Positions 1 to 7,525 of a stretch of DNA of 64,000 nt are shown here, piece after piece (position 1 is the first letter of the stretch; the number at the start of each line of letters is the position of its first letter). This DNA comes from Methanoculleus sp. UBA430. Lineage in GTDB: Archaea > Halobacteriota > Methanomicrobia > Methanomicrobiales > Methanoculleaceae. The stretch spans positions 345,072 through 409,071 of the forward strand of contig NZ_DAXW01000009.1 of NCBI RefSeq assembly GCF_002506585.1. The letters are read 5' to 3'. The position numbers and the translations under genes are program-made. The notes beneath the pieces were generated by a model, which saw only the letters and a program-made list of their open reading frames with translations, was not told the origin of the DNA and made no database searches.

Positions 1-1134
1 GAAGAGTTTCCTCCCGACGAGGTCTTCTTTGTTCATCCGCAGGAGGGCTGCTGTTACCCCGTTAACGTCTTTGATGATGTACTCGTTTCCTCCCTCAATC
101 GGCTCGTAGATCAGGACGCCGTTGCAGGCCTTCTCGAAGAACGACCGGTAGCGCGTCTCCTTGAAGGCCAGCTCCTTCCGGGCCAGCCGCTCAGTGGTGA
201 TATCCCTGAAGAGGATGGCGAACTCGTGTGAGGTCACCCCGCCGTCTGGAGTGATCGGGGTGAAGACCACGTCGAAGTAAGCGACGCCCGACCGGGTGCT
301 CGGAATCCGCTGATCCCGTTTCAGGCGGTCGAAATCGCAGGCGAGTTCCGTCTCGGCGACTTTTCCCTGCCGGATCAACTCGAGGATCTTCCCTTTATAG
401 CAGGAGATATCGAAGATATTTCCTTCCGCCAGTTCCTGAACCCCGTTCAGGCCGAGGATCCCCAGGGACGCACGATTTGCGTTGAGAACGGTCCCATCGG
501 CCGTAAAAAGGATGATCCCGCTGGGAACCCTCTCGAAGATCGTCCGGATCATCTTCTCCGAGTACTTCAGGGCGGCTTCGGTGTTCTTCCACGCCGTGAT
601 ATCCTGCAGGCTGATCAGGATCCCCGGCTTCCCCACATGGGAGACCGTCGGGGCAAACTCGATGTGATAGATGTGGTTCGTGCTGTCCTCGATGTACTGC
701 ATCTCGGAGAGGTAGGTGCCGGACTGCCGGACCCTCTCGATATTCCGCATGATGGTCGGGTCCGAGAAGATACGGAGGTTCAGGTCGAAGAGGGAGGCGC
801 CGAGGATGTTTCTCCCGCGGTGGATGCCGAGAGTCCTGATGAAACTCGTATTCACCATGAGGATCTGGAGGTCGGCGTCCAGGATGACGATCGCGTTTGA
901 GAGGCGGTCAAAGAGTTCCGAGAGCGGGACCCGCTGCGCCGGGGTGTACAGCTTCGATCTTCCGAACCGCTGCATGCTCACGTCCCCGCTCGACTGGAGC
1001 ATCTCGAGGTACTTGGCGACGGTAGCCCGGTTCATCCCGAGTTCGCGGGAGATTGCGGAGATGGAGAGGCCCTGCGGCGATCGCTTCTCAAGAAGGCTGA
1101 CAATTCTACCGAATATATCCTGATACTCGCTCAT
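1..1134 (-). CDS. PAS-domain sensor/regulator with N-terminal HTH, 3'-truncated by window edge
   Basis: The frame is open from an ATG at 1134 down to base 1, giving 378 codons with no stop, so the C-terminus lies outside the window. It begins MSEYQDIFGRIVSLLEKR. Residues about 20-47 (SISAISRELGMNRATVAKYL) form a winged-helix or HTH unit. Three PAS-like segments follow at roughly 72-165, 190-310 and 328 onward, with typical phrases such as ILISLQDITAWKNTEAAL and HEFAILFRDITTERLA. Methanogens have many such HTH-PAS proteins, which are thought to sense redox state or small ligands and act as one-component regulators or, with a C-terminal kinase, as histidine kinases. The missing end decides which. 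No transmembrane segment is visible, so it is probably cytoplasmic. It is divergent from purB across 281 bp containing a perfect palindrome. Confidence 0.85.
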   Translation of the reverse strand, partial: MSEYQDIFGRIVSLLEKRSPQGLSISAISRELGMNRATVAKYLEMLQSSGDVSMQRFGRSKLYTPAQRVPLSELFDRLSNAIVILDADLQILMVNTSFIRTLGIHRGRNILGASLFDLNLRIFSDPTIMRNIERVRQSGTYLSEMQYIEDSTNHIYHIEFAPTVSHVGKPGILISLQDITAWKNTEAALKYSEKMIRTIFERVPSGIILFTADGTVLNANRASLGILGLNGVQELAEGNIFDISCYKGKILELIRQGKVAETELACDFDRLKRDQRIPSTRSGVAYFDVVFTPITPDGGVTSHEFAILFRDITTERLARKELAFKETRYRSFFEKACNGVLIYEPIEGGNEYIIKDVNGVTAALLRMNKEDLVGRKLF

Positions 1135-1181
1135 GAATGCTATCCTCCGGACCTCACGGAGTTCACCGGGATCGGTTGTCG

Positions 1182-1217
1182 GTCGGGAGATCTCCCGACA
1201 AGATCATTAGGGAGATC
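1182..1217. promoter_or_regulatory. 18-bp perfect palindrome plus repeated half-site upstream of the HTH-PAS gene
   Basis: Bases 1182-1199 (GTCGGGAGATCTCCCGAC) read identically on both strands. The octamer GGGAGATC within it recurs at 1210-1217, 25 bp away in the same orientation. The site lies about 50 bp upstream of the regulator's start codon, so an autoregulatory operator is a reasonable inference. No binding protein can be named from sequence. Confidence 0.4.
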
Positions 1218-1264
1218 GTGACTAGTATCTTTCGGGCTTCCGGGAGAGCCCCCCATTGCCGGCG

Positions 1265-1327
1265 GTCCGGAGACTCTCCACCGGACAACTCCCACTATCG
1301 CTACGGAATAGGCCTCCATAGCGATAG
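1265..1327. promoter_or_regulatory. two consecutive hairpins in the purB upstream region
   Basis: The first stem pairs GTCCGG (1265-1270) with CCGGAC (1281-1286) around a 10-nt loop. The second pairs CTATCGCTA (1295-1303) with TAGCGATAG (1319-1327), nine perfect base pairs around a 15-nt loop. They end about 90 nt before the purB start. They could be an operator or RNA leader structures; the sequence alone does not decide. Confidence 0.35.
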
Positions 1328-1415
1328 AACCGGGGCGACAGTCTGCTTCCCGGGGAGTGGAGAGCAGCCTTCCGGCAACCCTTTTTTGTAGCGAGAATGC
1401 CAACACTTCTCTACT

Positions 1416-2756
1416 ATGGCAATCCATCCCATCGACTACCGGTACGGCACCCCGGAGATGCGTGCCGTCTGGAACGAGGAGAACCGCTTCCGGGCGATCG
1501 TCATGGCCGAAGTGGCGCTGGCCCGTGCCGAGGCGGCGCACGGGATGATCCCCCGCGAGGATGCGGAGACTATCGCGGCTTCTGCACCGAAGGCACGCCT
1601 TGAGCGGGCGAAGGAGATCGAGGCCGAGATCAACCACGACATGATGGCGATCGTCAAGGCCGTCACCGAGGTCTGCGGCGACGCGGGCAGATGGATCCAC
1701 TATGGCGCGACCTCAAACGATATCCTGGATACCGCGACGGCCCTGCAGCTCCGCGACAGCCTCGCGCTCATCGAGGAGAAACTGGGCAAACTCCTCTGCG
1801 TGCTCCTCACCCGGAGCGCCGAGACGAAGACCCTGGTCTGTGCCGGCCGCACTCACGGGCAGATCGGCGTCCCGACCACTTACGGCCTCCGGTTCGCGAT
1901 CTGGGCGAGCGAAGTCTCCCGCCACATCGAGCGGCTCCGCCAGATGCGCTCACGGGTCGTCGTCGGGCAGCTCACGGGAGCGGTGGGGACCCAGGCAGCG
2001 CTCGGGGATAACGGCATCGAAATCCAGGCGACGATGATGGAGTTTCTCGGGATCCGGTCCGTGGACGTCTCAAACCAGATCGTATCGCGGGACCGCTACG
2101 CGGAGTACTTCATGTTCCTCGCAAACGTCGCGACAACACTCGATAAGATCGGGCTTGAGATCCGGCTGATGCAGCGCTCGGAGATCGGGGAACTCGCCGA
2201 GGCGTTCGGGAAGAAGCAGGTGGGCTCAAGCACGATGCCCCACAAGCGGAACCCGATCAAGAGCGAGCAGGTCTGCGGGCTTGCCCGGATCGTCCGGTCC
2301 GCGGTCGAACCCGCCTTGCAGAACAACGTCCTCTGGGACGAGCGCGACCTGACGAACTCATCCCCCGAGCGGGTGCTCTTCCCCGAGGCGTCGGTGCTGA
2401 CCGACCATATCCTCAAGGTGATGATCGGCGTGATGGATGGCCTCGAGTTCAACAAGAAGAACATCCGAAAGAACCTGATGATGCTCCGCGGCGTGAACCT
2501 CGCCGAGTCGGTGATGATCGAACTGACGAAGCGGGGCATGAGCCGGCAGGAGGCCCACGAAGTGATGCGGACGGCGAGCATGCAGGCCCTCGACGAAGAC
2601 CGCGACCTCGCTGAGGTGCTCGCCGGGCGGCCGGAGGTCACGGCGTTCGTCACCCGCGAGGAGCTCGACGCCCTCCTCGACCCGGACGCCTACATCGGGA
2701 CGGCGGTCCGGCAGGTGGAGCGGCTGATCGAGAAACTCGCGCCGCTCTGCCGGTAA
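1416..2756 (+). CDS. purB: Adenylosuccinate lyase
   Basis: This 446-aa enzyme splits SAICAR to AICAR plus fumarate and adenylosuccinate to AMP plus fumarate, so it acts twice in purine synthesis. The start MAIHPIDYRYGTPEMRAVW is the usual beginning of archaeal and Bacillus-type PurB. The fumarase/aspartase superfamily signature GSSTMPHKRNP lies near residue 270, carrying the flexible loop with the catalytic serine. RTHGQ near residue 146 provides a catalytic histidine. Length is normal for the family (430-460 aa). No clear Shine-Dalgarno precedes the ATG, which suggests a short leader. It stands alone, convergent with the ChlI-ChlD gene 7 bp downstream. Confidence 0.97.
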   Translation: MAIHPIDYRYGTPEMRAVWNEENRFRAIVMAEVALARAEAAHGMIPREDAETIAASAPKARLERAKEIEAEINHDMMAIVKAVTEVCGDAGRWIHYGATSNDILDTATALQLRDSLALIEEKLGKLLCVLLTRSAETKTLVCAGRTHGQIGVPTTYGLRFAIWASEVSRHIERLRQMRSRVVVGQLTGAVGTQAALGDNGIEIQATMMEFLGIRSVDVSNQIVSRDRYAEYFMFLANVATTLDKIGLEIRLMQRSEIGELAEAFGKKQVGSSTMPHKRNPIKSEQVCGLARIVRSAVEPALQNNVLWDERDLTNSSPERVLFPEASVLTDHILKVMIGVMDGLEFNKKNIRKNLMMLRGVNLAESVMIELTKRGMSRQEAHEVMRTASMQALDEDRDLAEVLAGRPEVTAFVTREELDALLDPDAYIGTAVRQVERLIEKLAPLCR

Positions 2757-2763
2757 AGGGATC

Positions 2764-4779
2764 TCAGGCAGGGTGCGCCGCCGCATCCCGCTCGGTCGCT
2801 GTGATTCCGTGCAGGAGCCCGGCAGAGAGATCGCCAATCGGGTAGTAGCCGCCGTCGGCATGTTCCGCAATGGCCCTGCAGTAGCCGAGCCGGAACTCCA
2901 GGAAAGAGTTCCCCATCTCCTCGGTATCGATGACCACCGTACGGATGCCGTACGACCGGATTTCCTCGGCGATACCGACAATCTCCTGACGTACATCTCC
3001 CGCGAGAGGAACGTTCGCCCGACCGTCGGATACGACGACCATCATCGGGATCACCTCGCCGTTCTTCCGTCGCTCCTGCAGGAGGACCTCCATGCCTTTC
3101 ATCAGGCCGGCACAAAGCGGCGTCTTTCCGCCGGTCGGGAGATCCTCCAGCTGTTTCTGCGCGAGATCGACGCTCGAGCAGAGCGGGAGGAGGATCTCGG
3201 CGCTGGTTCCCCGGAACGCCACAAGGCCGATCCGGTCGCGGTGCCGGTAGGAGTCCACCAGCATCGAAAGGACCGCGCCCTTGGCCGATTCCATCCGCAT
3301 CATGGCTCCCATCGAACCACTGGCATCGACCACGAAGACGCACGCGACGGAAACCTTCCCCACCCGGACCCGCTCGCGGAGATCCTGCTCGCTGACAGCG
3401 ACCGCCATCCCCTTCCGGTCGCGCACTGCCTGGTGCGGGGCGGCGGCCCGGAGTGTGGCATCGAGCGCGACATCACCGGTGCCGGCAGGATACCGCGCAG
3501 AAACATATTTTCCCGCGTTTCCCGCTGAAACCGTCTTGAACCGCCTCCCGGAAGCCCTCTGCCGCTCCCGGGTTTCCCGCCGCCCCGGCAGGCTTAGCTT
3601 TTCGACGTCGACCGGGTCTCCGACAGGAAGGACAGTTTCGTGCGCTGCACTCCCGCCGGAGGGGGGCGGCTCTCCATCATGCCCACCGGAGGGTCCGTCA
3701 CCGGCCGCGCCGCCCCCGTCGTCCCGGGGAGCGTGGTCGTGCCCCTCCCCGGCGTTCTCCAGGGATCTGTCGAGCTCCTCCGGGTCGATCTTCGGCTCCT
3801 CGAACGGTTTCCGGCGCATCCGGTGCGGAAGCGCGAGCTCCATGGCTTCCCGGACGTCGTCACGGGTGACGACCGTCCGCTTTTCGAGAGCGGCGATCGT
3901 CTTTGCCGTGCGGACGACGGCGATGTCGGCGCGGTGGGTCCTGACCCCGAGCCGGATGCATGCCTTCACCACCGCATCCAGGAGGGCGTCGTCGACCGTG
4001 ACGGAGGGGAGCAGCATCCGTGCAGCGACGATCTCCTCGCGCAACTCTTCCTGCGCCGCGCCGTATTCCTGCCGGCACCCTCCGGGATCGCGCTCGAACG
4101 TCTCGGCGGCCCTGATGACCGCCACACGCTGGGCAGGGTCCTCGATCCCTTCCACGGTCACCTGCAGCCCGAACCGGTCGAGCAACTGCGGCCGCAGTTC
4201 CCCCTCTTCCGGGTTCATGGTGCCGACCAGGATGAACCGGGCAGGATGGGAGAACGATATGCCTTCCCGCTCCACCACGTTGACGCCCATGGCGGCAGCA
4301 TCGAGGAGGACATCGGCAACGTGGTCGTCGAGCAGGTTGACCTCGTCGATGTAGAGGATCCCGCGGTTGACCGCCGCGAGGATACCCGGATCGATGGCTA
4401 CCCTCCCTTCACGGATCGCCCGCTCCACGTCGACGGTGCCCACCACCCGGTCTTCGGTCGCTCCAATCGGGAGATCGACGACGCGGACCCGGCGCCGCTC
4501 GACGTCCAGGTCCTCGCCTGCGGCCTTCTTCCCGGCGCAGGCAGTACACAGGCCGCCGTTGGGATCACAGTTATACGGGCAGCCCCGGACCGCATCGATC
4601 TCGGGAAGCACGTCGGCAAGCGCCCTGACCGCAGTGGACTTTGCGGTCCCTTTCTCGCCGCGGATGAGCACGCCGCCGATGCCCGGGTTGACGGCGTTGA
4701 GAAGGAGTGCACGCTTCATCGTCTCCTGGCCGACGATGGCGGTGAACGGAAGTACGTTCCTCCGTGCTGAATATGACAT
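2764..4779 (-). CDS. Fused magnesium/cobalt chelatase subunits I and D (AAA+ ATPase plus VWA domain)
   Basis: This 671-aa protein joins the two small subunits of the class I chelatases that insert Mg or Co into tetrapyrroles with ATP. The AAA+ part has Walker A GEKGTAKST at about 41-49 and Walker B ILYIDEVN near 141-148. The D-type linker (about 340-420) is Pro, Gly, Asp and His rich. A von Willebrand A domain follows, with the MIDAS motif DASGSMG at about 485-491. Four cysteines at 67, 71, 78 and 81 lie shortly after Walker A and could bind a metal. The partner large subunit is probably the CobN at 11082-14783, in a separate operon. In an archaeon this points to cobamide or another corrinoid/porphinoid step. 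Its metal is not readable from sequence. Confidence 0.92.
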   Translation of the reverse strand: MSYSARRNVLPFTAIVGQETMKRALLLNAVNPGIGGVLIRGEKGTAKSTAVRALADVLPEIDAVRGCPYNCDPNGGLCTACAGKKAAGEDLDVERRRVRVVDLPIGATEDRVVGTVDVERAIREGRVAIDPGILAAVNRGILYIDEVNLLDDHVADVLLDAAAMGVNVVEREGISFSHPARFILVGTMNPEEGELRPQLLDRFGLQVTVEGIEDPAQRVAVIRAAETFERDPGGCRQEYGAAQEELREEIVAARMLLPSVTVDDALLDAVVKACIRLGVRTHRADIAVVRTAKTIAALEKRTVVTRDDVREAMELALPHRMRRKPFEEPKIDPEELDRSLENAGEGHDHAPRDDGGGAAGDGPSGGHDGEPPPSGGSAAHETVLPVGDPVDVEKLSLPGRRETRERQRASGRRFKTVSAGNAGKYVSARYPAGTGDVALDATLRAAAPHQAVRDRKGMAVAVSEQDLRERVRVGKVSVACVFVVDASGSMGAMMRMESAKGAVLSMLVDSYRHRDRIGLVAFRGTSAEILLPLCSSVDLAQKQLEDLPTGGKTPLCAGLMKGMEVLLQERRKNGEVIPMMVVVSDGRANVPLAGDVRQEIVGIAEEIRSYGIRTVVIDTEEMGNSFLEFRLGYCRAIAEHADGGYYPIGDLSAGLLHGITATERDAAAHPA

Positions 4780-4833
4780 ATTTTAGAATATGATGCAATT
4801 AATGTTAAAGAATTCCTATTTTGTAACAAAATA
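4777..4833 (-). promoter_or_regulatory. two dyads upstream of the chelatase gene (candidate operator)
   Basis: A perfect 17-bp palindrome, TATTTTGTAACAAAATA, occupies 4817-4833. A second dyad, CATATT/AATATG, spans 4777-4792 and includes the chelatase start codon. The surrounding 60 bp are strongly AT-rich, as expected for an archaeal promoter. Control by a metal- or cofactor-responsive repressor is an inference from the gene product only. Confidence 0.4.
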
Positions 4834-4885
4834 CGGGCACAGTCCGGGCGTGGGCGGCCCTGCCCCCGCCCGGTAACGTGAGGTC

Positions 4886-5218
4886 TCAGAACTCTTCCGC
4901 GATGCCGTAGCCGTAGGACCGCAGCACCTGGCTCCCCCTCTGCTCCGGATACACGTTCAGCACGAGCCCCCGCAGTTCCAGGAACTCTTCGGCGGAGAGG
5001 AGTGTGATGGTCTGAAGCAGTTCTTCCTCGCCGGGATCCATCGACCAGGAGTGGATGTAGTAGGCATCGGGCAGCCCCTCCTGCTCGTGCAGATAGAGGT
5101 CCTTTCCGCGCGCGAACGCCCCGCCTGCGTCACCGCCCCGCGGGGCGAGGTAGAGCCAGGCATCACGGTCGGTGTCAAGGAAGATCTCGCCTTTCTCGGA
5201 TCGAATGCATTTCTTCAT
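4886..5218 (-). CDS. Hypothetical protein, 110 aa
   Basis: I do not recognise a characterised family. The protein starts MKKCIRSEKGEIFLDTD and is acidic, with a C-terminal half rich in Glu and Leu (EEELLQTITLLSAEEFLELRG). It has no signal peptide or membrane segment, so it is probably cytoplasmic. Composition and codon use match real genes here, and a promoter-like AT-rich stretch (5340-5420) lies upstream. It is about 105 bp downstream of the ChlI-ChlD start on the same strand and is probably transcribed separately. Confidence 0.6.
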   Translation of the reverse strand: MKKCIRSEKGEIFLDTDRDAWLYLAPRGGDAGGAFARGKDLYLHEQEGLPDAYYIHSWSMDPGEEELLQTITLLSAEEFLELRGLVLNVYPEQRGSQVLRSYGYGIAEEF

Positions 5219-5757
5219 AGTCAGTCACCTCTGCCCCGCCGGCCGTGCAGGGCGATTCGGCAGGCGGTGACGATGAACCCCGGAAGCCCGGTGAGGTGGC
5301 CATGGCTTTTCGGCGATTCTGCCACCGCCCGCCAGGCAGAGATAGAACGGCGAGTGATATATAATTTACTATTCTTAAGATTAAGTAATATAATATTAAA
5401 TATTTGTAATACTTAGGTCCCCAGCGATGTCACCGTCCCTGATTTTCTCTGTCCGGCCGATCCCGGCTTCCCCGATGCCGGGTGGTGCCCCGGGAACCAA
5501 CCGATACGAAAAAACCGGATTTGTCAAACCCCTTCCCCGCCTGTTCCTGGCGATAGCAACTCCCGGACACGACGGTTCACCGGACGCGCACCTGACGGTG
5601 CTCGAAGGACACTTCCAGAGGAGCATCCTACTGCGCACCTGACGATGCTCCTGCTCCTGTTCTTCGGTAGTGCCCTACGAAACAACTGGTCATCTGAGAT
5701 CCCATTCGGGTGTTCCCGCTTGCATGCAATCGGGGCACGGCTTTCCATTGGGCTACG

Positions 5758-6177
5758 TACCTCCAGTGCTCGAGCTCCGTTCCTCGAAGCCTGATGGCTT
5801 CTCAAACTCCTGTCCTGCGGACAGTCGTTCCTACCGGAACGTCGCTAGTCCAAGACCTTCGGTCTTCTCCTGCTCCTGCCCCGCACCTTCGGTGCTCAAG
5901 CTCCTGACGTTCCGTCCGTCGCACCCTTCGGCCAGTCGCATATCGCCATGACTGCCCCCGCCCCTTAAGGGGCGGGGGAGGAGCGCGAAGCGCGGGTGGG
6001 GTGGGGTTGATGGGAGGTGCGGATGGTTGCGCGAGACAGGGGAGGGGAAGACCCCCTCAAAGCCTGATGGCTTCTCATGCTCCGCTCCTCCGGAGCATCG
6101 CACTCCCCGTCAGCCCCACCCCCATGGCGATAAACGACCGGCGGGACGGCGGGAGTTCGAGCATCGTCAGATGCGCT
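5758..6177. repeat. Insertion inside the MITE-like element, flanked by GGCTAC repeats
   Basis: This ~420-bp block interrupts the element and is bordered by GGCTAC at 5752-5757 and again at 6178-6183, which looks like a target duplication. Its two ends are imperfect inverted repeats: the left reads AGTGCTCGAGCTCC and the right, reverse-complemented, GCGCATCTGACGATGCTCG. Related phrases occur at 5587, 5632 and 11012. It contains many small hairpins and no coding potential. Confidence 0.45.
5812..5978. repeat. Cluster of short perfect hairpins
   Basis: Successive small palindromes occur at 5812-5822 (GTCCTGCGGAC), 5827-5840 (GTTCCTACCGGAAC), 5852-5866 (AAGACCTTCGGTCTT) and 5883-5895 (GCACCTTCGGTGC). 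A 24-bp perfect palindrome at 5955-5978 is centred on CCCCTTAAGGGG. A near copy of the last, with its flank CATATCGCCATG, lies at 6429-6469. Each stem is different, so this is not a CRISPR array. Function unknown. Confidence 0.5.
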
Positions 6178-6691
6178 GGCTACCACGGTCCACGGCATGA
6201 GGACATGCTTGCGAGAAAAGGTCGAACTCAGGGACAGGCCGGGTCCGGCACCAATCTCGTCAGGAAAGAACGAAAGCCGGAATAGGGCTTTATCAGGGCC
6301 CGATAATGGAAATTTTCGGTCGAATTCGCCGAGATCGACTATCAGTTCTATGCTGGAGCACTACCGGTTCTTCTCACCTCACGGTGCTCACGCTCCCGCC
6401 CTCTGACCAGTCGCGTAACGAACCCCCGCATATCGCCATGCCTGCCCCCGCCCCCTGCGGGGCGGGGTGGAGGTCGATGAGAGGGGCAGAGCGTTGTGCG
6501 CTGGAGTAGGGGGCCATCAAACCGGAGGTGCGCATAATCTGATGGGCTTTGAACGTATTCTCAAAGGGAAAATGTTAAGTAATTTCAAAATAATCACAAA
6601 CATGATTAAGATTATCAAGTTAAGTATTACGAAATCTCGCGTGATGCGATATTGCAATGGAAAAAATGTGCCGAACAGGATAGTGGTATGA

Positions 6692-7525
6692 ATGCCGGCG
6701 AACTTCCTTGATCTCCATATCGTCGATCACTGCCAGCTGGCGTGCAGGCATTGCTATCTTCACAAAGGAAATACCTCGATGCCGCTGGAGATGATAAGAG
6801 CGGTAAGTACCGACTTCTTGCAGGCAGATCTTCCTCTTCCGCAGAGTACGATCATTTTGAGCGGCGGGGAGCCTCTTCTGCATCCGCAGTTTGGGGAAGT
6901 CTGCAGCATTGTACGAGGTTTGAATGGGTATGTTGCCCTGAGTTCAAACGGGATCCTTGTCCCACAATACATTGGTCTGTTCCGAAGAAATGACGGAATT
7001 CAGATCAGCATCGACGGAGACAATCGCGTTCACGATTTCATCCGTGGTGAAGGAAGTTATGAGAAAGCGGTGAGAGCGCTGCGGCTACTGGACGAGAACA
7101 ACATTCGCCACAGCATCTCATTTACCGCCAACAAACAGAACCTGAAGTGCATCGATCATATCATAAATCTCTGTATCGAAACAGGGTCTTACCTGCTCAA
7201 CTTCAATCTCTATCACCCGATTCACGAAAATGGGTTAGATCCCTTGTCGTATTCAGACTGGCTGTCGGAGAGGCAGCGGGTCAAGGAACGGGTGGAGCAG
7301 AAGGGGGTCCTCTGTCCCATGACCTGCCTGGAAAAGGGCTGTATTGCAGGGATACTGGGGCTTTCCGTCCTTCCGGATGGTACGTATTGGGACTGTTCAC
7401 GAAATCAGCGTGTTCTCGGGCGATTCCCACAAAAAATCGATGATGTGCTGCTCCGGGATGCCATCGGGCGCGAGAGGTGCAGAAACCAGTTTGAAACCTG
7501 TTGCCGGAGGTTGAAGTATGAGTGA
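6692..7525 (+). CDS. Radical SAM protein with Cys-rich SPASM/twitch-like C-terminus
   Basis: This 277-aa protein has the [4Fe-4S]-binding motif C14-x3-C18-x2-C21 (HCQLACRHCY), the SAM-binding GGEP at 58-61 and a normal TIM-barrel continuation (SSNG, QISIDGD). The C-terminal part has C208, C212, C217, C235, C263, C270 and C271. Its context GCIAG...LSVLPDGTYWDC is the pattern of SPASM or twitch domains, which hold auxiliary Fe-S clusters in peptide-modifying enzymes. The ATG follows the upstream stop at once, and GAACAGGA lies about 10 nt before it. Codon use is more AT-rich than the rest of the window, suggesting transfer. It overlaps the next gene by 8 nt. Peptide or protein maturation is inferred; the substrate may be the third gene. 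Confidence 0.88.
   Translation: MPANFLDLHIVDHCQLACRHCYLHKGNTSMPLEMIRAVSTDFLQADLPLPQSTIILSGGEPLLHPQFGEVCSIVRGLNGYVALSSNGILVPQYIGLFRRNDGIQISIDGDNRVHDFIRGEGSYEKAVRALRLLDENNIRHSISFTANKQNLKCIDHIINLCIETGSYLLNFNLYHPIHENGLDPLSYSDWLSERQRVKERVEQKGVLCPMTCLEKGCIAGILGLSVLPDGTYWDCSRNQRVLGRFPQKIDDVLLRDAIGRERCRNQFETCCRRLKYE

Larger units (their letters stand above)
5689..6300. repeat. Diverged, interrupted copy of an inverted-repeat (MITE-like) element
   Basis: The outer parts (5689-5757 and 6178-6300) align by eye with the 179-bp element at 57131-57309. Shared segments include a left end GGTCATCTGAGATCC, then CAATCGGGGCACGGCTTTCC, and on the right CCACGGTCCAC, CAGGGACAGGCCGG and a right end GGGCTTTATCAGGGCC. 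The outer parts together total about 190 bp, close to the other copy. Both ends resemble each other in inverted orientation. The middle is an insertion of about 420 bp. Confidence 0.55.
5219..6691. other. 1.47-kb region without a credible gene; nested repeats and hairpins
   Basis: No frame in this stretch looks like a protein. It opens with an AT-rich promoter-like zone (5340-5420). It then carries two copies of a short phrase GCGCACCTGACG(G/A)TGCTC near 5587 and 5632, a diverged inverted-repeat element (5689-6300) with an insertion, a cluster of small hairpins (5812-5978), and a second copy of a GC-rich hairpin at 6429-6470. From about 6540 the composition turns AT-rich and leads into the radical-SAM gene. 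Confidence 0.6.

Noticed and set aside
1137..1391. Short plus-strand frame between the PAS regulator and purB
   Set aside because: It spans the palindrome and hairpins, lacks an RBS and has no recognisable protein features.
5812..5978. Possible CRISPR array
   Set aside because: Hairpin stems differ from each other, spacing is irregular and there are no constant repeats or cas genes.
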